Shown here one piece after another: positions 40,306 through 47,467 of a DNA stretch of 64,000 nucleotides; positions within the stretch are counted from its first letter, which is position 1; the number at the start of each line of letters is the position of its first letter. Source of the stretch: Gammaproteobacteria bacterium (GTDB lineage Bacteria > Pseudomonadota > Gammaproteobacteria > Poriferisulfidales > Poriferisulfidaceae). Made by a program: the position numbers and the translations under genes. Under the pieces are notes generated by a model. The model was not told the DNA's origin and made no database searches. It saw only the letters and a list, made by a program, of their open reading frames with translations. The stretch covers positions 159,319 through 223,318 of the forward strand of contig JAPPLD010000020.1 of NCBI GenBank assembly GCA_028819565.1, read 5' to 3'.

Positions 40306-41426
40306 TGGCACAGGAAATGTTTGGGGGCTACCGGGACCCGCTGGCCCTGCCGCAGCCGAACCGCGAAATCCAGACGCTGCGCGTCGGCTACCGGGAGGGG
40401 CGAGTCAAGAGCATGCGGAACCTGACGCACGACACCTACGAGATCGTGGTGCAGTGTGATATCGATCAGAAGCAGATCGGGGAGGCGGGCCAGTTCTGGA
40501 CCATCCGCGTTCCGGGCCTCCGCAAGCCACGCCCGTATTCCTTTGCCCGTGCTCCGGAGTCGGAGAGCCTAGGGGAGCATACGTTCTTCATCCGCTTGGT
40601 GCCGGGGGGCGAGTTATCCGCCTGGCTGGCGGGAGGAGACCGCACCGGGGAGGAGGTGACCCTATCCGGTCCGCTCGGCAAGTTCAAGCTGGATCCGTCC
40701 AGCGAGGACATGGTCTGCATCGCGGGTGGCTCTGGCATGAGTGCGGTTCACGCCATTATCGAGCATGCCGCGAACCTCAAGGTGCCCCGTAACTGTTATT
40801 TCTTCTATGGAGCCCGTACGCAAAAGGATCTATACCTAGAGGAGGAAATCGAGGCGCTGCAGAAGCGCTGGCATCCGGACTACGTGCTGAAGTTTCACCA
40901 GGTCCTCAACGAGGAACCGGAAGACTCCGACTGGACGGGTGGGCGCGGCTTGGTGACAGACTATTTCAAGAAACATTACCTGGCCAACGGACAGGTGGAC
41001 ATCAATCGGATGAAAGCCTATTTCTGCGGTCCGCCGCCGATGATCGACGCGGGGATCGCGGTGCTGAAGAAGGCCGGGCTGTCGGATCGTGACATCTTCT
41101 ACGACAAGTTCGAAGATGCGCGCTCTCCCGTGCCGATCATCGACAACACCAAGTGCGTGTTGTGCGACGAGTGCCTGATGGTTAAGCCGGTCGAACACTG
41201 CATCGTGGAAGCCGCGAGTCTGCGCCGTGGGAACGGCGGGACACCGGGAACCATGGAGTACGAGGAAGTCGAGCCGGCTGCCACCGCCGGGTTGTACTAC
41301 AACACGCTCTACATCAACGAGAAGGAATGTATCCGCTGTTACGCCTGCGTGGAGATTTGTCCGGCCAAGGCGATTTCTCCGGATTATGCGCCAATGCCCA
41401 GGACACTGGCGGACATCATTGAATGA
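40305..41426 (+). CDS. FAD/NAD(P)-binding oxidoreductase fused to a C-terminal ferredoxin domain
   Basis: RPYSFARAPES (FAD), GGSGMSAVHAIIEHA (NAD(P)), YFCGPPPMIDA; C-terminal CVLCDECLMVKPVEHC and CIRCYACVEICP. Confidence 0.88.
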   Translation: MAQEMFGGYRDPLALPQPNREIQTLRVGYREGRVKSMRNLTHDTYEIVVQCDIDQKQIGEAGQFWTIRVPGLRKPRPYSFARAPESESLGEHTFFIRLVPGGELSAWLAGGDRTGEEVTLSGPLGKFKLDPSSEDMVCIAGGSGMSAVHAIIEHAANLKVPRNCYFFYGARTQKDLYLEEEIEALQKRWHPDYVLKFHQVLNEEPEDSDWTGGRGLVTDYFKKHYLANGQVDINRMKAYFCGPPPMIDAGIAVLKKAGLSDRDIFYDKFEDARSPVPIIDNTKCVLCDECLMVKPVEHCIVEAASLRRGNGGTPGTMEYEEVEPAATAGLYYNTLYINEKECIRCYACVEICPAKAISPDYAPMPRTLADIIE

Positions 41427-41428
41427 TT

Positions 41429-41452
41429 AAGGCCGGGCATGCGCCCGGCCTT
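41429..41452. terminator. Bidirectional terminator-like 10-bp hairpin between convergent genes
   Basis: AAGGCCGGGC-ATGC-GCCCGGCCTT. Confidence 0.75.
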
Positions 41453-41490
41453 GCACCTAAATCAGAATTTGCGGCTTGCCGTGCGGGGAA

Positions 41491-41949
41491 CTACCCGCAC
41501 CCGCCGGCGGTTACTGTCACTTTTCTTTCGGCCTGGAAAATTCCATCAGGCGTATGCACCAGTGCGATAACACGCGAAGTCTTGCGCATCTTGGCCCGTA
41601 GCGAGACGTAGGGCTCAGCCTGCTCTTGGAGGTGGGAGATGGAGATCAATGGAACCGGGTTGGCTTCGATCAGGATGCTGATTTTCTCGGCGCCGGGGAG
41701 CGGGGCGTAAACCTGGATCGGGACCTTGCCGCTGTCTTCGGCGATGTCTGGCACGTCCAGTTCAATGTCGGGATGGTCCTGGATGCTCTGCCCGCTGGTG
41801 AGTTCGGCCAGCGCGTCCTCAAGGGTTTCCGCCGCGAAAGATTTCGGGAGGCTGGGGAAGGCCGGGCGGGCGAGAGCCAGTACCGGCAGGACGGCGGCGG
41901 CCTGCAGCAGCAGGCGGCGCGATCGCTGGGGTGAAGTCGAGTGTTTCAT
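41491..41949 (-). CDS. soxY: SoxY-like thiosulfate oxidation carrier protein
   Basis: Tat-like RRLLLQAAAVLPVLALA signal, SoxY core (IELDVPDIAEDSGKVPIQVYAPLPG...VSLRAKMRKTSRVIALV) and C-terminal VTAGGCG*. Confidence 0.82.
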   Translation of the reverse strand: MKHSTSPQRSRRLLLQAAAVLPVLALARPAFPSLPKSFAAETLEDALAELTSGQSIQDHPDIELDVPDIAEDSGKVPIQVYAPLPGAEKISILIEANPVPLISISHLQEQAEPYVSLRAKMRKTSRVIALVHTPDGIFQAERKVTVTAGGCG

Positions 41950-41969
41950 GCATTCATTGTACGGCAGGT

Positions 41970-43439
41970 TCAGTAAAACTCATTCGCCATGATCAGGATT
42001 TCCTTGCGTCGGTGATCGATCCGGGCTTGGTTCGCCGAGTTTGCCTTGGTGTGCTTTTCCGCGATTTCCAGTTGATTGGCAGCCTGCCGGAGCTGCCCCT
42101 TGCTGAGGTAGTGGCCGGCCAATGCGATATGCGAAATAACCGGTTGATGAGTGGCATTGGCGGCCTCGGCGAGTAGGCGATAGGTCTGGGGACTTTGGAT
42201 CCCCCGGCGAACGCGTTTGCGAATCAGTTTCAGGGCCTGATCGGCCTGCCCGGCCGTCAGGTACGCCTGCGCCAGATAGAGCTCCACCGCGGTATGCGCA
42301 GGATATTTCTGGTAGAGGGATTGAAGCACCTCGACAGCCTGATCCATCTGGCCCAGATGCTTTTGCGATTCGGCTTCCGCCAGGTTTAGCAAAAGGCGGA
42401 GTTCTGGCACGTCCGTCCTGATGTTGCGCAATAGTTCGAGGGCACGGGCATGATCACCATGCTTTTGCCAGGCCACTGCGATGCCGTATTGCTCGGGTGC
42501 CTGCGGTTCATGACCGGCACCGAGTTTGTCCTGGAACAGACCCAGCCTTTCATGCGTGGGAGTCTGCAGAGAGATCATGCGTTGTCGGATGAAGCGGAAC
42601 TCCATCGTGTCTTGGACAAAAGTACCTTGGTACTGCCGTGCCCGGTCCCGGGCTTCCACGATTCGGGAAGGGGTGGCTGGATGGGTACTCAAATACTCGA
42701 AATCCTTCCCGTAATGATGACCGGAGTGTTTGATCAGAACCTCGAAGAAGTTTGCGACCCCGTTCGGATCGATACCCGCCTTCGCGAGGAATTGGCTTGC
42801 GAATCGGTCCGCTTCCTGCTCGTTGGCGCGGGAGTAATTGAGAAAACGTTGCTGTTCCGCAGCTTGGCTCAACACGGCGGCTGGCAATAGCGCGGAGGTT
42901 TGGGTGACTCCAGCCAGAATGACTCCGGCCATGGTGAGGAGGCTGAAGTTTGAGTTGCTCATGTAGTCCTGCATTCGGGCTAGGTGGCGTTGTGTGACAT
43001 GCGCCATTTCGTGAGCGATGACGCCTGCCAATTCGCTTTCATTCCTCGCTTTCGTGATCAGGCCGGTATAGAAGGCCAATAATCCACCGGGCATGGCGAA
43101 AGCATTGACTTGCTGGTTGTGGACGATCAACAGGTCGAATTCTTGCTGGATTCCAGCGCGGTCCAAGATGCGGTGGGCCAAAGATCGGATATAGGCGTTG
43201 GATTCCGGATCTTCGCTGACCGGCAGGTGACCGTACAGTTGAGCTTTGAGGAAGCGTTTGATTCGGGCTTCTTCGGCTTGGGTCATGACCCGATCGGCCG
43301 GTTCGCCGACGCTGGGCAGTTCGGAGTCATCGATAACGTCGGTGTGGGCCTGCACGGCGCCGGTGACGAGCAAGACCAGCAGTAACCCCAAGGCGCTGGC
43401 GTGCATGGGAAATAAACTCAAGGTCGGGGAAGTAACCAT
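41970..43439 (-). CDS. bepA: M48 family metalloprotease with TPRs, BepA-like
   Basis: GVIAHEMAHVTQRH (HExxH), EQEADRFASQFLAKAG, C-terminal TPR; start set at 43439 (MVTSPTLSL) or 43406 (MHASALGLLL), because the ORF-track extension runs into the transposon. Confidence 0.9.
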   Translation of the reverse strand: MVTSPTLSLFPMHASALGLLLVLLVTGAVQAHTDVIDDSELPSVGEPADRVMTQAEEARIKRFLKAQLYGHLPVSEDPESNAYIRSLAHRILDRAGIQQEFDLLIVHNQQVNAFAMPGGLLAFYTGLITKARNESELAGVIAHEMAHVTQRHLARMQDYMSNSNFSLLTMAGVILAGVTQTSALLPAAVLSQAAEQQRFLNYSRANEQEADRFASQFLAKAGIDPNGVANFFEVLIKHSGHHYGKDFEYLSTHPATPSRIVEARDRARQYQGTFVQDTMEFRFIRQRMISLQTPTHERLGLFQDKLGAGHEPQAPEQYGIAVAWQKHGDHARALELLRNIRTDVPELRLLLNLAEAESQKHLGQMDQAVEVLQSLYQKYPAHTAVELYLAQAYLTAGQADQALKLIRKRVRRGIQSPQTYRLLAEAANATHQPVISHIALAGHYLSKGQLRQAANQLEIAEKHTKANSANQARIDHRRKEILIMANEFY

Positions 43440-43459
43440 GAGACAGAGGCGTGAAAGTT

Positions 43460-43484
43460 GGGAATTATACGGAAGAGTTTGCAA
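43460..43484 (+). repeat. Left terminal inverted repeat
   Basis: GGGAATTATACGGAAGAGTTTGCAA. Confidence 0.93.
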
Positions 43485-43562
43485 AACTGCATAACTAATT
43501 GATTTTTCATGAGTTTTATGGTAAAATCTCGCATGCGAAAGTGAGAAACCAAGAGCAAAAAT

Positions 43563-44493
43563 GACAAAAAAGTTGCAAAAACGTTGAGCCTGTTCGACTT
43601 GATGCGGAGGTTCCCGACAGAGGCCGAAGCGATCGCCTATTTTGAAAAACTGCGCTGGGGCGACGAGCCGCATTGCACCCGGTGCGGAGCCGACGACATG
43701 GTGTCGCCCAAGCCCAGGCCCGGACGCTACTGGTGCGGGCATTGCCGCCAGCACTTCAACGCGTGGACGGGCACGCCGCTCGAATACGGCAAGGTCAAAC
43801 TGAACAAGTGGATCTTCGCCGCCTACCTGCTGATGACGGCGCGCAAGGGCATTTCCAGCCTCCAGTTGTCAAAGGAATTGAGCACCCGCCAGATACGGCG
43901 TGGTACATGCTGCACCGCCTGCGCGTGGCCTGCGGGCCGACCCGGATGACGGCGCTGCACGGCGCCGTCGAGATCGACGAGACCTATCTGGGCGGTTCCG
44001 AAAAAAACAAGCATGCCGACAAGCGCATGCCGATCGGAGCGGCGCAAGGCGGTGCGGCAAACAGGTCGTGCTGGGCATGCGGCAGCGCGGCGGGCGCACC
44101 GTCGCCATGCCGATCCGAACCAAGGATAAGGATCGCATGCACGGCATCATCGAAAAGTTCGTCAGACCCGGAACCATGGTGTACACCGACGATCACCCCA
44201 TCTACAACGACCTCATGTGGCACCGGCACGAATCGGTCTGCCACTCGGCCAAGGAATGGGTCAACGGCATGGCGCACACCAACGGCATCGAATCGGTCTG
44301 GGCAGTTCTGAAGCGAGGCTTCAACGGCACCTACCACCAGTGGTCACGCAAGCACTGCCGCGCCTACGTCGACGAGTTCACGTTTCGGCTCAACGAGGGC
44401 AACGTTGAACGCGACACCCAGGACCGGCTCGACGACCTGTTCCGCGCCATGGTCGGCAAGCGGATCACCTACCGGGAGTTGACTCAAAACTAG
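43563..44493 (+). pseudogene. IS1595-family (ISXO2-like) transposase with apparent frameshifts
   Basis: SLFDLMRRFPTEAEAIAYFEKLRWGDEPHCTRCG...YWCGHCRQHF zinc ribbon; VEIDETYLGG; VYTDDHPIYNDL; NGIESVWAVLKRGFNGTYH; the domain is spread over three frames (43584.., 43673.., 43900.. ORFs). Confidence 0.9.
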
Positions 44494-44508
44494 AATTGGC
44501 GATCATGG

Positions 44509-44739
44509 ATGCCTATGCCACCGACGCTCCAGAAATTTCATGTTCTTTGCAAGGGTCAGAAAAAACCCTTCGACATTAGCGCCCATTGCATCATAGAGCC
44601 GACAATTGAAAATACAGTTTATGAATTCAAGGTCAACGAAAATACCGTGGCAAGATTTGAAGCATCAGCCGTTCTCGGCAAACAGGCAGGGCTTCCTAAC
44701 TTCTGGAAACTTTTGCAACGGCCCGGCGCCATTTACTAG
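44509..44739 (+). CDS. Transposon passenger hypothetical protein
   Basis: 76 aa protein-like ORF just after the transposase. Confidence 0.5.
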   Translation: MPMPPTLQKFHVLCKGQKKPFDISAHCIIEPTIENTVYEFKVNENTVARFEASAVLGKQAGLPNFWKLLQRPGAIY

Positions 44740-44775
44740 GGCACCGAATCCTGCAGACCAGAACCGAGGGAAACT

Positions 44776-45201
44776 ATGCCCAGTAGAACCAGAACTGCCG
44801 TCGTGGCGGCAGCCGCTATCATGCTTGCCGGGTGCCTCGCCCAAGTGGCAAAGCAAATCGAGGAAGACTCCGCCAAAGCCGATGAAAGCCTGCACAAGGC
44901 CATCGTTGCCGTTGCGGAAGCATTTGTGAACGACGCGAATAACAAGTGCGATTACATGGAGGAGCAGTTCAAACTCAAAAAACTGAAAGGCGAAGAATTC
45001 GAGTTCGACTCCCAGACCCTGCGGGAGCAGTGCCTCGTCATAGAGGGGTCAAGCCCAAAGCACCGCCACATGTGCGCCGAGTTCAGCAACGCAAGGATCA
45101 AATCCTACAAGTGGGATGCCAAATCTAGGTACTACGTTAGGGACGCGATCAAAACGGCCAACCAGACCCTGATCGAGGCCGGGTTAAAGCCCTGCCTCTG
45201 A
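44776..45201 (+). CDS. Transposon passenger putative lipoprotein
   Basis: MPSRTRTAVVAAAAIMLAGCLAQ lipobox; 141 aa. Confidence 0.7.
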   Translation: MPSRTRTAVVAAAAIMLAGCLAQVAKQIEEDSAKADESLHKAIVAVAEAFVNDANNKCDYMEEQFKLKKLKGEEFEFDSQTLREQCLVIEGSSPKHRHMCAEFSNARIKSYKWDAKSRYYVRDAIKTANQTLIEAGLKPCL

Positions 45202-45234
45202 CGCAGGATAGGCTGGGTTGCCCCAGCCTTCCTA

Positions 45235-45372
45235 TCAGCGGAGATTGATGGATTTCTCGTCTCGGTTGTGAACCCAGCCGTTATACATCAAAGGCCCGTT
45301 AGGACGATCCTGCTGCTTGGGCTTCGTTGGATTTTTCGTAGAAACCGGAGGCTTCGCGGATTTTTCATTCAT
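45235..45372 (-). CDS. Small hypothetical protein (45 aa) in the transposon
   Basis: MNEKSAKPPVSTKNPTKPKQQDRPNGPLMYNGWVHNRDEKSINLR*; below the ORF-track length cut-off. Confidence 0.4.
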   Translation of the reverse strand: MNEKSAKPPVSTKNPTKPKQQDRPNGPLMYNGWVHNRDEKSINLR

Positions 45373-45481
45373 AAAACTGACCCTCATTCGAGGCTGATCG
45401 AATGGTGGTCAGGTCACTAATTCTTGTGCTATGATTCGCACAGGTACTTAGATTCGGTGACCTAACCACCGCTTCCCATCA

Positions 45482-45504
45482 ACGCCCCCCGCAGGGGCGT
45501 TTTT
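45482..45504 (+). terminator. Terminator-like hairpin
   Basis: ACGCCCC-CCGCA-GGGGCGT-TTTT. Confidence 0.65.
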
Positions 45505-45583
45505 GGTTCAGTCGAGTATATCAGATCAATCCTTAAATCAGATCGCGGCATCGCTATAATGCCGCGCTAAAGGAGGTAGAAAT

Positions 45584-45895
45584 ATGTCTGTTATTCAAAC
45601 CGGATACTCCGAATCAATGCAGCCCGTCAACCCCGAGGCGCAAAGCCTGCCGGTCAGGTTCATTCTGGATTCAGGCGTTCACTCGATGGAGCCGGTTAAA
45701 ACCGCCAGTCTTGATTATCCAGAGCATACGGTTCTTCTGGATCTAACCTTCGATCAAAGCCGAGGCCAAGGTTCAGCCCACGTTGTGGCTGATCCTCGGG
45801 TGCCAGAGCGAATGAATCAAATACTTTTGTCTCTTCGACCCGAAGATGCTAGGAAGCTGGTTTGTCAGTTACAAAAAATAGTAGATAGCAACTAA
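45584..45895 (+). CDS. Transposon passenger hypothetical protein
   Basis: 103 aa ORF preceded by AAAGGAGGTAGAAAT RBS. Confidence 0.7.
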   Translation: MSVIQTGYSESMQPVNPEAQSLPVRFILDSGVHSMEPVKTASLDYPEHTVLLDLTFDQSRGQGSAHVVADPRVPERMNQILLSLRPEDARKLVCQLQKIVDSN

Positions 45896-45896
45896 T

Positions 45897-45989
45897 ATGA
45901 AAAAAGTATTTTTCTTTCTTCTATATACAGCCGGGTCTATTATCCTTCTGGCGATTCTTTTGGCGATGATTTCACCATTCTTGCGGTGA
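45897..45989 (+). CDS. Small single-TM protein (30 aa) in the transposon
   Basis: MKKVFFFLLYTAGSIILLAILLAMISPFLR*; below the ORF-track length cut-off. Confidence 0.4.
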   Translation: MKKVFFFLLYTAGSIILLAILLAMISPFLR

Positions 45990-46038
45990 TTTTCTGCTCC
46001 TGATGCCCGACGGGCAACGGGATTATACTTGTCGCCTG

Positions 46039-46060
46039 TCAACTCTTCCGCGTAATTCCC
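46039..46060 (-). repeat. Internal additional copy of the transposon right end
   Basis: TCAACTCTTCCGCGTAATTCCC, same orientation as the right TIR GCAAACTCTTCCGTGTAATTCCC; weaker similarity continues ~20 nt inward (subterminal). Confidence 0.8.
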
Positions 46061-46467
46061 TATACAAGTGCCCTTTTCATGGCGGCGCGCAGTAGCAGAA
46101 AAGCAATTGCCACCATCGTCAGTTCAAATGCCGCAACAATTCCCTGATTGATGGTGAATCCGTCCATCGCCTGAATAACGATTCGTGTAGATACTAGCCC
46201 ACCTGCGCCAAAGAATGTTCCGGCAAGCGCGGCAACAGTCATAAGGCGATGGAACAGGCCGGACAGCACCAGCAACCCGGACCCGACCACCAGTCCGCCA
46301 TAGGTTGCACGGATTTCAGTTTCCCCGGATGGGTTCATGGGCGCGATGCCCAACGCTTCCCCCATCGTGTGTGGGTCAACAAAAGTGAAGATTCCCGACG
46401 CAAGGAATATGATCCCGATGATGACCAAGAAAATGTGCGTGAGGGTCAGAACCTTTTTATCGTCCAT
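46060..46467 (-). CDS. DUF4345-like 4-TM membrane protein, transposon passenger
   Basis: MDDKKVLTLTHIFLVIIGIIFLASGIFTFVDPHTMGEALGI...RATYGGLVVGSGLLVL; stop codon overlaps the first base of the internal end copy. Confidence 0.75.
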   Translation of the reverse strand: MDDKKVLTLTHIFLVIIGIIFLASGIFTFVDPHTMGEALGIAPMNPSGETEIRATYGGLVVGSGLLVLSGLFHRLMTVAALAGTFFGAGGLVSTRIVIQAMDGFTINQGIVAAFELTMVAIAFLLLRAAMKRALV

Positions 46468-46513
46468 GTTTTCTCCTATGAAAAAGTGGCGGCAATGAGA
46501 TTTTACCCCGCCG

Positions 46514-46538
46514 TTGCAAACTCTTCCGTGTAATTCCC
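46514..46538 (-). repeat. Right terminal inverted repeat
   Basis: TTGCAAACTCTTCCGTGTAATTCCC. Confidence 0.93.
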
Positions 46539-46736
46539 TGAAAGTTGGTTGTTGCGCATGCCGAAGACATCCGAGCGTGGACCTGCCGCGTCATATGGGT
46601 AAGACAAAGGACCTTGAGCCGAAGTTTCCAGTCTGACGCCCGCATGCTGTTGGCCAAAGCCGCGCATGAAACCACCATGCAATGCATTGTACGCCAGATA
46701 TAATGAACTTTTGATTACCAACAGGAGTTTACGCAC

Positions 46737-46967
46737 ATGGCGGATTTTGACCAAGAGCTGGATGCCTCCGGGCTGAATTGCCCCCTTCCCATCCTGCGCG
46801 CGAAAAAATCCTTGGCCTCTATGGAGAGCGGGCAGGTTCTGCGCGTGGTTGCGACCGACCCCGGTGCGGTCAAGGATTTCGAGGCATTCTCGAAACAGAC
46901 TGGAAACCCGTTGCTGGAATCTTCCGAAGAGGGCGGAAAGTTTTATTTTCGGCTGCAGAAAGTCTGA
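46737..46967 (+). CDS. TusA/SirA-like sulfurtransferase
   Basis: MADFDQELDASGLNCPLPILRAKKSLASMESGQVLRVVATDPGAVKDFEAF (CPxP). Confidence 0.92.
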   Translation: MADFDQELDASGLNCPLPILRAKKSLASMESGQVLRVVATDPGAVKDFEAFSKQTGNPLLESSEEGGKFYFRLQKV

Positions 46968-47020
46968 CTTTTGCTCGGCAGGAGTCGTTTCCTGCTTAGT
47001 ATTTATTCACCAAAACACCT

Positions 47021-47048
47021 GGGCGGCAAGAATGCCGCCCGGTTTTTT
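47021..47048 (+). terminator. Rho-independent terminator
   Basis: GGGCGGCA-AGAA-TGCCGCCC-GGTTTTTT. Confidence 0.85.
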
Positions 47049-47235
47049 ATCAGTGCGAGTCCATAAAATGTTCGGAAGTCTAGTCGGGAACCCTGGTTAT
47101 TCCATTCCGGTGACATTCGACGGGCTGATTTTTCGACTTTTTCAACGACAATATCTTTGTAACAACAGGGCACTCTATTCCCATCATCTCTCATCTCTCA
47201 TGTGAAGAGACTGGGCTGGATTTCCGGCTTTTGAG

Positions 47236-47434
47236 TGCTACAATCCCTAGTATCGCAAGGCTTAACTTGAGGTGTTAGCGTGCTGATTATGCAAGGAAAC
47301 TTGCCTATCGGATACTTCCGGATCAGTCGGCGAACAATGCCTTGCACACGAATGCCGGGCTACAAAGATGTTGTTTTTCAGCAACAACTCGGCTCACAAC
47401 GAATGAGCCGGCACCTTTGGTGACCGGCTTTTTT
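47236..47434 (+). promoter_or_regulatory. Candidate promoter plus transcription attenuator leader of the TonB receptor gene
   Basis: Extended -10 TGCTACAAT (47236-47244); GCAAG-GAAA-CTTGC hairpin; CGGCTCA/TGAGCCG hairpin (47390-47410) mutually exclusive with AGCCGG/CCGGCT-TTTTTT terminator (47406-47434). Confidence 0.55.
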
Positions 47435-47467
47435 ATGTCTTCTGTCTCAGGAGCGAGGGTAGAGATC

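Larger units (their letters stand above)
43460..46538. mobile_element. IS1595-type passenger transposon, 3079 bp
   Basis: TIRs GGGAATTATACGGAAGAGTTTGCAA (43460-43484) and TTGCAAACTCTTCCGTGTAATTCCC (46514-46538), 24/25 identical as inverted repeats; flanked by perfect 8-bp TSD TGAAAGTT (43452-43459 and 46539-46546). Confidence 0.93.

Noticed and set aside
43440-43754. 5' extension of the bepA ORF (start 43754 in the track)
   Set aside because: It runs through the transposon TIR and antisense to the transposase; the signal peptide starts at 43439 or 43406.
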